Positions 12,331 through 22,006 of a DNA stretch of 64,000 nucleotides are shown here, piece after piece. How positions within the stretch are numbered: the stretch's first letter is position 1; every line of letters starts with the position of its first letter. The position numbers and the translations under genes were made by a program. Under the pieces are notes generated by a model, which was not told where the DNA came from, ran no database searches, and saw only the letters and a list, made by a program, of their open reading frames with translations. Source of the DNA: Pollenia angustigena. Lineage: Eukaryota > Arthropoda > Insecta > Diptera > Polleniidae. The stretch is taken from positions 214,190,208 to 214,254,207 of the forward strand of contig OV884058.1 in the NCBI GenBank assembly GCA_930367215.1, read 5' to 3'.

Positions 12331-12394
12331 TACAAAAAAATAGGCTGTCATACAGAGGAGGAAAGTGTTCTTAACTTTTTTGCCGTTGCCGATT

Positions 12395-12625
12395 TGAAAT
12401 TAATTAAAATTTATTGATAATATTTCATTCTTGACTAAGCTGGGAACCGAACCTAGGTTTTCTCGGACAGGTTGTCCTAACATGTTTCAATTGTAACCAC
12501 ACAATCTCTTCAGTTTCCCGATAAACACTCACCGCCATTGATGATCACAATCTTTAAACCAAATGGTATTAAACTTTGGTAGATGGAAATTTACTTTGAA
12601 TGAATAGCTTCGAAACTGGTTCGGC
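12395..12625 (+). repeat. Family R copy, degenerate
   Basis: It matches the copies at 30.3 and 63.1 kb in order: AATTAAAATTTATTGATAAT, CATTCTTGACT, a GGAACCGAACC box, CGGACAGGTT, ACATGTTTC, AACCACACAATCTC, CTTTAAACCAAAT and GGTAGATGGAAATTTACTTTGAATGA. It is more diverged than the others. Confidence 0.7.
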
Positions 12626-13381
12626 AATTACGGACTATCAAACCATTTTTCACTATACAACAGAAAGGTAGTAGTTTGCCACTTAGCTCTCATTATGGTT
12701 CCTTATTAAAAAAAAAATTAATACTCTACATGAGGAAAAACACGAAATACTCATAAAAATAACATTAACTTTAGGCAAGGACTTGGCATCAACTCAAAAA
12801 GCGAAATTTTTCCTTCCTTGTCAATCCTTTTCTGTTAACTCTTTTTAAAGGACAATAATATCGCAAGTATTTTAAAACCATTTTATAGCAAATCATTACC
12901 TAAAATGCAAAAGAACTTAACAGCAAACAAAGTTTTTGATTGATTTTTGTTCATTTTATTAAACTACATGTTCACAAAAAAATTTTAGATTCCTGCGATC
13001 AAAAAACGGCGACTTTATTTAAGTTACTCAAACGCCAAGTACACCTTGTTGTAAAGCTTTTTGCTTCTTCTGTGAAAATAATAAAAAGTGTTGTTACGCT
13101 GTTTAGCATTTTTGGTGACAAAATTAAATTAATTGTGCTCTCTTTTTTGCCGCACACTGCTTCTAAAAATTTGTACTTAGTTTTTTCCTACCATTATTTA
13201 AATTTAAATTCTTTTGCTTAGACATGACCTTATCACACTTTAATATTTTTTATTAAATAGAAGAAAATTATACTTTTATGTAAGTTTGTGGGCATGTTAA
13301 GTTGTATTTGTGTTAAAAGCTTTTTATTATAAGTACCCTGCAAATAAAAGGACCAATCCAAACACGCGTGTTAAGGGTAGC

Positions 13382-14830
13382 CACTGTTGCCAATTAAGAG
13401 ATTTTCCGCTAAATTTAGCTTTTTCGAAATGTCAATCGCGGGAAAAAATACGTTTTAGCGGTAAGCGGAAAATCTAGCGATTTTCAAACATCTCTCAGCG
13501 GCTCATTTTCGCTTCCAAAACCTTTCTCCAATTTTAAATTTGCAGATTTTATAATTTTCTTATTAAATTTTTTTGTCTTTCTGGCTTAAAATTACTTGTT
13601 AATGTTCAGGGTTTTACGTACTTTTGTAAGTTTAGTGAACTGAAGACTGTGTGTGACATTTTTTTTAGATTTTCAGTAAATATTTTGTAAGGGCTGTATG
13701 TGACAATTCGCAACTTTAAGCTTGCTTAAAATTTTGAAACAAAAGGTAATTTATTGATCTAAGTTGTCTCGATATATCCCCAGCAAGATAATTCACTAAA
13801 TTTTATCTAACTAATTGTGTCTAATTGCTTAAAACGACAAATATGTTATAAACTTTTTTGCATTTTTATAAAGGAATCGGTTTATCCTCCACCACAACTA
13901 GTTGTGATAAGGGTAAACTTAGTTTGTCATTCCGGGTGAAACTGTTTAATATTCATCTAAGACCCCATAAAGTACATATATTCTGGGTCCTTGAGTAATT
14001 CTTAGTCCATTTAGCCATGTCCGTTTGTTGAAAAAAAGAATAAATATTGGTATCAATTTGTTTCTTGTTCTCCTCAGCAGTTTGGGATTGAAATCCAGCA
14101 AAATCGTTTCAGTAGGAAAAGAGTTATGGATCTAAATGTGGAACAAGCTCCCTAAAAAACTAGCATAAATAGTGACGGAATGCCTATATTGATATAAGAT
14201 TTTGCACAAGTATGACTAAAAATCATACTGTTAATTTTCATCAAGATCGGTCTGTAATTAACGATAGGCCTCATATAAAGCCCACTATCGTAAAACACTT
14301 TAGTACGCCTAAAACGGTAATAATTTTTGGTCTGTCCCAACTGTCAACTTTCGTGCCGATCGGTCCATAACTTACCCTTAGCCTCATATAAAGCCCACTC
14401 TCGGAAAAAGCTTTAGTACGCGTAACACCTTTACTCTCTCAATCTGTGTTCTATTCTAATAACATTTGGTCAGTCATAGTTTTATAAATAAATAAATAAC
14501 ATGTTCATAATTTACCATATGTTCCATATAAAGACCACTCCTGCAATTTTCTAACTGTATGTGTAGGGTATCAAAGATTCGGCACAGCCGAATATTTCAC
14601 TAAAACCTTTTTTTTTGGAATAAAATAGATAGGGAAGCTGAAAACGTAATTTGAGAGTCATAAACATAACTTTGAAAAAGCAACACATATCTAGATTTAT
14701 ATAAAACTTAAAAATGTTTAGGTTTTGGCGGTATTTTTAAGAAAATTCCCGATTAATTAAATATTTAGCGGTTTCTAGCGGTTTTTAAGTCCGATTTGGC
14801 GGGAAGTGTTAAAAGATGTTGGCAACAGTG
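13382..14830. mobile_element. CACTGTTGCC-ended hAT-like element
   Basis: The ends are CACTGTTGCCAA and TTGGCAACAGTG. The 8 bp on the left (AGGGTAGC) and on the right (AGTGTAGC) match at 7 of 8 positions, as expected for a slightly aged hAT duplication. Subterminal GCGGT/CCGCT words occur at both ends. No transposase is visible; a family B repeat lies inside. Confidence 0.65.
13868..14605 (+). repeat. Interspersed repeat family B, copy 1
   Basis: Same plan as family A but different sequence: CCTCCACCACAACTAGTTGTG at the start and GTAGGGTATCAAAGATTCGGC continuing into the hairpin TTCGGCACAGCCGAA at the end. The middle has diverged repeats around GATCGGTC and CCTCATATAAAGCCCACT. Another copy lies at 61.3-61.96 kb. 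Confidence 0.7.
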
Positions 14831-15299
14831 AGTGTAGCCCACAAGGGACCAAAGTAACCGTTTGGAAAAAACATGGTCTATTTAACATTACGATGTCTTT
14901 GGGCAGGACCATATAACCCAGCTTTGGACTACAAAGGAGTAGTTATAAAACTACTCCATGGTATACTCAAGAGGATTAGTTTTGAAGTCGTTTAAAAACT
15001 AAAGCACGTCGTTTACAAACGAAGACATGTCGTCTCAGTACAACCACTTTTTAACAATGACATGGTCCATGCTTGCATTACATCGAACCAGTCCATGGAG
15101 TAGTCAATTTTATCAAAATGGATCAGGTGGTCCAATATTGTTTGCAGGGTAGTTATCCTTGACCTTTTAATATTTGTTCCCTTGCTGTTTTTTTTTCTAT
15201 TTGCAAATTTTACCAAATATTAATGTCAATCATTCGGTCAAATAAATATGAAAAGACTTTACGATTAAAAGAAAGAAATAAATGACTGTGCTAATGTTC

Positions 15300-15580
15300 A
15301 AATGTTTTTATTTTTTTTTTTTTATTTTTTATGAAATATTTAAATCCTGGTCATATCCAATCTGCATACCAAATTTAGCAAAAAGAAAAAAAGTACCAAA
15401 GTACCAATCTTCTCACCGATATCCCTCTTAAAAATACCCTCTATTTAAATCTGGGCCATATGCTATCTGTCTGCTAAAGTTCATCCAAATCCATTAAGTA
15501 GTTTTCACGTTCTTGAGCCACAAACTTACAAACAACCAAAAATCAAACATACAAACTTTCACATTTATAGTATTAGTAGG
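15300..15580. repeat. Helentron/HINE-like repeat fragment
   Basis: It ends in CAAACTTTCACATTTATAGTATTAGTAGGA, a type of terminus I know from insect Helentron-derived repeats, and carries AAAGTACCA words shared with 10795-10950. Family placement is tentative. Confidence 0.4.
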
Positions 15581-15599
15581 ACTTTGTTTTCTTTATAAA

Positions 15600-16740
15600 C
15601 TTATTCTTTATAATTTAGCCCTTAAAATGCTGATAATCATCTCAGTTTATCCATAATTGTACGACAGTTCAATTTATTTACACAAATAAAATTCTTTTAC
15701 ATTTTTGAAAGTTGGTTATACAAACCGAAGGAATAAAGCTAAACCTTATTTCAACTTTCAAGAATTCAAATTTAAAACAAACAACAGTTTGTAAGAAGAA
15801 ACAATTTTAAGAGTGATTGAAAATCCAATAAACTTATAAATGTATATACGCAATTGAAATGCTCTAAGACAATAAATAAAAATTCTAAGCAAAATTGAAA
15901 TAACAAGTTCTGTATTAAGAAAAGAAGATTTACAATTTACGACTTTACGACTTTAAAGCTGATTTAATTTACGTAATTTTTGTTTCAAACATTCCTTTTG
16001 TTGCCACCTGTTGGTTGGCTAAAACTTTTTCTCTTATTTACATTTCTGTTTTTTTTTTTTTTTGCTTCAGTTCTTTTTTTTATATTTTACCACTTTCTTC
16101 CACCAACTTGCTGGGTTAAAGTCATTCATGAAAAAAATATATATTTAATGTATTTATTTAGCGTTTTCAGTTTTTTGTATTTCGTTTTTATCTTGTTTTT
16201 AGTGTTGCTTTAATGTACATATATTTTTTTACAAATGTTGCCAGGGAAAACCAAAACCTCCAAGTTTGTAATAAGAACATTTGATTAAAGTTATACAAAA
16301 TACAAATAAGTATTAGAATAATACGCATTTATTTATTTCTCCACTTTTATATTTGCTTTTTTTTTTTTGTTCTTTACTTTGATTAAATGTGCAAAGAAAA
16401 TATTTCTATGAATTTTTTTAACATAAAAAAAACATTTATTATTTTAATAAATTTTGTCTTAATAATAAGAAAAGTTAGTTAAAGTTATTTGAATGTTAAT
16501 ATTTTGAATTTATGCATGAATTTTATTAAATCGTTTCTTTTTATATTTTTTTTATTCTCTATGAATTCATCCCGGGCATAAAATACAATTGTGGGGTAGA
16601 AAATAAAACTGGGATTAGAAAAAGTTTAAGTTAGAAAATAAAAATAATAACAAAAAAAAAAAAATTAAGATGCAAAAACTTTAATTATGTTTTTAACTAA
16701 AACTAGACTTTTTTTAAAACAATTTTTATTTTAATTAAAA
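15600..16740. other. AT-rich stretch, no gene seen
   Basis: Poly-T and poly-A tracts dominate. The hydrophobic frame at 15980-16213 follows from TTT-rich sequence and is not supported as a gene. Confidence 0.5.
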
Positions 16741-16747
16741 GAACAGG

Positions 16748-17007
16748 TGAGGGGCTTAGAGCACAAGGGGTTAAAGTGACTTATGGTAAATAATGAGACA
16801 AAAGCGGTTGTTTCGCTTGTGCTCCAAGCGAAGCAGGTATTTTAATGTCAAGTGCTTGAATTGTTCACCATATCTAGCGTCCGGACGAGAATCCTACATT
16901 CACCTCTTGTGCTCTGAACAACTTCTCCGAACTTCACCTATAATTCCATATGTAAACTCAATTTTAGAAAAAGGCACTTAAACCCCTTGTGCTTTAAGCG
17001 CCTCAAA
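16748..17007. mobile_element. Palindromic MITE, about 260 bp
   Basis: GAGGGGCTTAGAGCACAAGG at 16748 is inverted as CCTTGTGCTTTAAGCGCCTC ending at 17007. The frame at 16793-16981 lies inside it and has no domain. Confidence 0.6.
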
Positions 17008-17129
17008 TAAAATAGGAAACAACTCTTTTCTTTCTTTTTAGTGCGCACTGTAGCGTATGAGTAATAAATAGTTTTGTTCATAGCATTAAATAATACTCAT
17101 ACGTATACAAGGGAAAATTTTATGTTTGT

Positions 17130-17260
17130 GTTTTAAGGGCCAAATAAACCACCTAGAAGTTTAACCACAACAAGATGCTTGTGTAAATATTTACTTAATT
17201 AATTCATATGTTTTTGTAAGCGCTTGTGTGGCTTATTTTGCCCTTAAGTGTTCTAAGAAA
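17130..17260. mobile_element. Small palindromic MITE
   Basis: TTTTAAGGGCCAAATAAACC at the left is inverted as GGCTTATTTTGCCCTTAA at the right, with about 90 bp between. Confidence 0.5.
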
Positions 17261-17400
17261 TAAGTAAAGCATATGTTTAGGGGTTAAAAATTTTTTATTT
17301 GCAAACCAATAAAACGATCAACTGAAATACAAATTGAAATATTTGTAGTAATGGAAATAAATTTATATGAAAATCATAAAAAAAAATCTATAGCATTAAA

Positions 17401-18073
17401 AACAAGTAAGAAAGTATAGTCGGTCAAGCCCGACCATATGATACCCTACAGCACATTATTAAAAAACTCATCATGCTTATATGTCCATATAAATATGGAT
17501 TTATCTATGTTTATAAACTTCATTAAAATCGGTTTGAAAGTTTTTGAGAGGCAGAAATCGCCCCCTACCTTCTCTTGTGATCCTATTTTTGAAAAACTGT
17601 ATAGCTTATGTGTGCATATGGAAATGGATCTATCTATGTTTTAAATTTCATTAAATTCGGTTTGAGAGGCAGAAATTGCCCCTATCTCCCCTCGTGGTCC
17701 GATTTTTTTAAAAATGCATCCCTTTTGTGTCCATGGTTCCATCCATGTTATAAATTTCATTAAAATCGGTTTGATAGTTTCTGAGAGGAAGAAATTTCCC
17801 CCTATCTTCCCTCGTGGTCCTACGATTTGGCCCATTTTCAATAGGCTTGGTCCTTGTGCCACTAAGAACCTATGTCCCAAATTTTATCAAATTACCTCCA
17901 AAATTGCGCACAAGGTTACATGGACAGCCAACCAGCCAGCCGGACGGACATCGTTAGTTCGACTCAGAAAATGATTCTGAGTCGATCGGTATACTATGAC
18001 CAATATTTTAGGGCGTTACACACATCAGCACAAATGCATAATACCCTCTCCACTATTGTGGTGTGGGTATAAA
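17401..18073 (-). repeat. Family A copy, full length
   Basis: Reverse orientation: hairpin end AACAAGTAAGAAAGTATAGT, then GTCGGTCAAGCCCGAC at 17420, and palindromic end ACCCTCTCCACTATTGTGGT near 18050. The short frames at 17438-17644, 17641-17880 and 17714-17974 are its internal tandem units read in different frames. Confidence 0.85.
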
Positions 18074-18114
18074 AATGAACTTATGCAAACCTGTTGTAAA
18101 ACCACAATGGTCTC

Positions 18115-18430
18115 ATAACTGACGCCAGAAAGTAAGAGCTAACACGAGCAACTGTTTGGGGCTGATTTTGGTCAAACGGCGTAATTGGACATTACTTTTT
18201 TTGAAGCTTAGGCCGCAATTGCAGTGACTGGTAATAGATTCGTTACAGAAGACGGAGTTCTCGTGACCTCAACTGGACGGCATGGACTGGACGTTATGTG
18301 GTTTCAGTGCAACTGCCCCAACTGCCGCACAGCGCCGGAAACAACCGATTTATTGCAATTGGTAAATTTATTTACAAGGTGGTGTTGTTGTTATTGTTGT
18401 GTTGTGATTTTGAGGCCACCGTGCTGATTT
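18115..18430 (+). other. Unassigned GC-richer segment with an open frame
   Basis: An island of balanced composition. The frame 18224-18427 (MTGNRFVTEDGVLVTSTGRH, then a cysteine cluster CNCPNC) is preceded by a possible acceptor (AATTGCAG at about 18213-18220) and contains GGTAAAT at 18360 as a possible donor. No domain is recognised. It could be a small exon, a 5' UTR exon or an element piece. Confidence 0.3.
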
Positions 18431-18812
18431 ATACACCATGGAAACTTAAATTGAATTTAGATAAACCAGGTTGGTGGATTAAGTTTCATTTGAGTTTGAA
18501 TGTTGTATTTAAAATGATTTTAAAAATAATTGTGATTTTAAAGCAAAGTTAAAAATTGTCTGTTAGAGGAATTTTTTTATTTAAACAAATTATATTGCTA
18601 TTATTTAGGCGTTATAAAATTTAATTAAATTTTAATGTTATTTCTTTAATTGAATTTATTATTAATAAGATTTTTCTTTCAATTTCTCTATAAATTTAAT
18701 CGATTTTCTGACTGTTCATAAAACGTAGGCGTATACTTGTTGTTCTTATGACAAACAATATCCATCATACGTTACGTAGTTCTATACTTTATTGGCCTTA
18801 ATTTATTTAATA

Positions 18813-19189
18813 ACTAGATGACCCGGCAAACGTTGTTTTTCCTAGAAAAGTGTTGTTTTTGTGTATATTTAAAATACAGATACAGAATCAGGTACAGGTA
18901 ATATTCAGTGCAGATAATCATATATATTATTTCTAAAGCACTTTTTTTTGTCGGTTGCAAATATCTTCCATACCACCGCATCAAATTTAATGAATGATAT
19001 CTCATTTTAAAGCTTATTTCTAACACTAATGACGAAAAATAATTAGAAATTGAAAAATTAATATTTTCATTGATAAAAATTATTTTTAATAAAATGTATT
19101 GAAGTGACTAAAATTTCTATTAATTATTTTCATTTTATGTTACAAAAATGATAACTAACGGTGCGAAATATTCGCACGGGTCATCTAGT
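18813..19189 (+). mobile_element. Helentron-type non-autonomous element (HINE-like)
   Basis: A 13-bp inverted end ACTAGATGACCCG (18813-18825) and CGGGTCATCTAGT (19177-19189). Just inside the right end is a perfect hairpin, GTGCGAAATATTCGCAC (19161-19177), followed 7 bp later by CTAG, the signature of a Helitron/Helentron 3' terminus. About 377 bp, non-coding. It abuts a helicase fragment. Confidence 0.65.
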
Positions 19190-19195
19190 TTATCT

Positions 19196-19498
19196 TTATT
19201 TCCGAAAAAAAAAAAGAATATGAAATTGAAACACTTTGTGATAAACAATATTTTTCGTTTTGTTGTCAGGTGCGAAAATTAACAAAGAGAATGGCTTTGC
19301 GACACGGGAACATGCGACATAGAGTTGACCGTGTGAAAAACAGTCGTTCTCCAAATTTAGGCCACAAACACTCAATGATTGCCCTTGGGATTTGTTGATT
19401 GTCATGGCGAATGCGAGACGAATTGGAAAATGGATTCGTTTAAACTCGAATGGCATATCGGTTAGGATCATTGGTATTCTCGGAATGAGAACTTCCTC
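19196..19498 (-). pseudogene. Helitron/Helentron PIF1-type helicase C-terminus
   Basis: Reading on minus from about 19498: EEVLIPRIPMILTDMPFEFK, RIHFPIRLAFAMTINKSQGQ, SLSVCGLNLEN, GQLYVACSRVAKP and TKNIVYHKVF, the last helicase motifs (V and VI) of the PIF1-like domain of Helitron RepHel proteins. The upstream frame is closed by a stop (TGA just before EEV), and the Rep domain and helicase motifs I-IV are absent. Its end lies 7 bp from the CTAG terminus of the HINE-like element, which fits a Helentron 3' end. A dead fragment. Confidence 0.8.
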
Positions 19499-19596
19499 TC
19501 ATTTAAACTTTCCTTTTAGCACTCCATACAAAATGTATGAGAAAATGAATTTTCTTTATAATTTCTTTTTTCTGGAATATTTTAGACATTTTTTTG

Positions 19597-19930
19597 CTAA
19601 CAGATCAAAGCATGATCAATTGCATAGCTTACAATTTGATTCATTTTCAATGGCACTTCTTGTCGGAAATTGTTCATACCAACATAGAAACCTTTGCCGG
19701 CTCATGCGCAACAACTTTGCTAAAGACCATAGCATGATCAAATGATATAATTTATTTTAAGTAATTTTCAATGGTGCCGCCTATCGGACATTGGTCATAC
19801 CAACCTAGAAACCTTTGTATGGTAATGATCAACAGCTGTGCTAAAGATCATAGCATAATCAAATGCACAGTTTATGATTTAACTCATTTCGAGACATTTT
19901 CAGTGGCGCCACCTGTCTGAAATATTTTCC
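19597..19930. repeat. Tandem units of about 130-140 bp
   Basis: Two to three diverged units containing GATCA..AGCATGATCAA, TTTTCAATGGC, CATACCAACCTAGAAACCTT and GCAACAACTTTGCTAAAGA. Probably part of the Helentron-derived block. Confidence 0.55.
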
Positions 19931-20144
19931 AGGAATAAGACTATTAAAGTAGAAAAAAAGCTTTTAAAAATTGTAATTTGACTTAGAATACACATTCGAA
20001 TAATATGAAAATTTATATAATAAAATGTTATTCACCATGAGAAATAAATTCCCTAATTAAATTTTTTTTTTATGTTTTTTTAATTATAGTTCACTTGTAG
20101 TTTTAATATTCGTGTGTTTTTTTTTTTTTTTCTTATATTTTCAG

Positions 20145-20288
20145 ATCTACGCACAGCATTTGATTTATTAGACAGAAATCGTGATGGCCGTGTTACAGCA
20201 AATGAACTACAATTTATGCTTAAAAATTTAGGCATAAATGTAAGAGATGAAATCATAAATGATTTAATAAGAGAGGCGAGTCATTCGG
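20145..20288 (+). CDS. Eip63F-1: Exon of an EF-hand calcium-binding protein, Eip63F-1-like
   Basis: An internal exon of 144 nt. A polypyrimidine tract and ATTTTCAG precede it, and it ends at CATTCGG followed by the strong donor GTAAGT (20289-20294). With two bases completing a codon from the previous exon it reads LRTAFDLLDRNRDGRVTANE, then LQFMLKNLGINVRDEI and REASHSG. This is one complete EF-hand: the 12-residue loop DRNRDGRVTANE has acidic or polar ligands at positions 1, 3, 5, 9 and 12. From memory it is nearly identical to the first EF-hand of Drosophila ecdysone-induced Eip63F-1, a calmodulin-like Ca2+ sensor. The remaining exons were not found in the window, so the flanking introns must be long. 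A different calmodulin-like gene is the alternative. Confidence 0.8.
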
Positions 20289-20445
20289 GTAAGTTAATTG
20301 AAAAACAAAACTATTATTTGCGAAATATATTAATCAATATGATTAATTTATACCTAAAACTATTTCTTGTACTTTTTATAATGAAAACAAAGTTTGTTCA
20401 ATATCTGCTTATTTGTGTTTGTATTCGTATGAATATACGTAGCAT

Positions 20446-20790
20446 CCCAGTTGGCCAAATGGTCATAGACGCAAATGTCTTCAACGATGTGTTCCGGACA
20501 TTTTTGATTTTTTCGCCTTTATAACATTGATGGCGACAACTTAAGTAAGAAAACGTGTATATTGTCGTGTTAAAAATCGTATTTACGACTTTTTTGGAGA
20601 CATTTTTTTAATTTTGTCTTGAATAATAATTTATTGAAGACAACGTTAGTAACCATTGCATGCATTTTGTCGTGTTTCAAACCACACTAACGACAAAATG
20701 CATGCAATTGTCGCTCATATTGTCTTCAATTCGACTTTCTTGAGGATAACTTAGGCGACCATTGCATGCATTTTGTCGTGTTTCGGACGT
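20446..20790 (+). repeat. Repeat family C, copy 1 (hairpin-rich)
   Basis: It starts CCCAGTTGGCCA and is full of GTCGT/ACGAC words. It contains a perfect hairpin with 18-bp arms, TTGCATGCATTTTGTCGT (20656-20673) and its complement (20690-20707), 16-bp loop, with a third copy of the arm at 20764. An inverted copy of the family lies at 36.39-36.73 kb. Confidence 0.65.
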
Positions 20791-21041
20791 TTACGTTGTC
20801 CTCTACTAAAAAAAATCAAAACTTTAAATTTGTATTTAGTTTAAAACATGGTACAACTACACAAGTTAGACTCGTTGCTACAACAAGTACAACAAGACAA
20901 AAACAACAGGCAATTTGTTTTTGGTTTTTTACCCGAGACTTCAAAAAAAGATCAACACTGTGCCTTCAGAAACACAAAATAAAACCACAAATTTAAAAAA
21001 GAAACAAAACAACATGGGAAAGAAAAAATAAAAGTTTTAAA

Positions 21042-21169
21042 ATTTTTCTTGTGATTTGATAATTAGTATTGTGGTTATTTTGTTGAACTATTTATGGTTT
21101 TTAATCCAAATTTTTAATATTTTTAATTAGGCTTAAGTTCATCAAATTTAATTTTCATTAAATTATTTT
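21042..21169 (+). repeat. Family R, left part (split by the BEL element)
   Basis: TTAGTATTGTGGTTATTTTG ... GGCTTAAGTTCATC ... AAATTATTTT matches 30752-30860. It is continuous with the part that resumes at 30278 once the BEL element and one copy of ATTTT are removed. Confidence 0.85.
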
Positions 21170-21926
21170 TGTTAATACATATTTTATTTTGTTCTTGCCT
21201 AATTATTTCCGTAATACATGGATTATTTTGTTATTGTTTAATTGTTGTCGTTTAAGTTTGTTGAACCATTCTCTGCTTAATTTAAGTTCATTGAAGTTAC
21301 ACACTTTTTTTTGTTTTGACATTGAAATTGAAATTTAATACTTAATAATTTTGTTTATTTAAATTTGCAACTTCAAACATATTTTTTGTTTTGTCTTTTG
21401 CTTACTTAGTAGTACATAAGTTTCATTGACTTTAATAATGTTTATTTGTTCATACGATTATTTTCTTGTTTATTTAAATTTGCAACTTCATACATATTTT
21501 TTGTTTTGGCTATAAGTTTCATTGACTTTAATTTAATGTTTATTTGTTCATATGATAATTGTAAATTCGGCAGAAATATGGGTCAATGTATTATTAATCA
21601 ATTTATAACAAATAGGCCGTCAGCATATTTTTCATAAGCAATTATTCATATGTTTTTAGTGTAAAAAATTAGTATTTAAGTTGGAAATTATGAATAATAA
21701 AAACACTCTTATTCTAAAGGCAAATCAAGACTTTTAATTAAGAGAAAGCAACACGGTTCAAGTGCTGTTGTTGCCCATCCAAAACCAAATTGCAACATAG
21801 TTAAAGTGCTACTGTTGTACCAATCTACTTTAGTTTCAATATAGTTTAAGTGCTATTATTGAACATTTTTTATCCTGTATCCAATCTACTTTAGTTTCAA
21901 TATAGTTTAAGTGCTATTATTGAACA
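21170..21926 (+). repeat. 5' LTR of the BEL/Pao element
   Basis: Starts TGTTAATACA and ends TATTGAACA; 757 bp. AATAATAAAAAC near 21690 is a likely polyadenylation signal. The last 45 bp occur twice with a 61-bp period (from 21821 and 21882), and the spacer between them carries ATCCTGTATC, a word also found just after the primer site. Confidence 0.95.
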
Positions 21927-21930
21927 TTTT

Positions 21931-21948
21931 TGGTGACCCCGACGTGAT
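21931..21948 (+). promoter_or_regulatory. Primer binding site, tRNA-Trp type
   Basis: TGGTGACCCCGACGTGAT lies 4 bp after the LTR. Its complement, ATCACGTCGGGGTCACCA, agrees with the 3' end of insect tRNA-Trp as I remember it. Confidence 0.75.
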
Positions 21949-22006
21949 CCTGTATCAGGCACAGGATTTTCATTTAATTTGAACAAGCAAGGAGAAAGGA
22001 TACACC

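Larger units (their letters stand above)
13336..15149. mobile_element. CCCTGCAAA-ended TIR element, interrupted
   Basis: Ends CCCTGCAAATAAAAGGACCAA and, reversed, CCCTGCAAACAATATTGGACC are inverted repeats flanked by TA on both sides (13334-13335 and 15150-15151). The middle is occupied by a hAT-like element. The small minus-strand frame at 15013-15216 has no known domain. Confidence 0.55.

Noticed and set aside
21446..21637. 63-residue frame repeated at 29797-29988
   Set aside because: Both lie in the LTRs of the BEL element and are identical only because the LTRs are.
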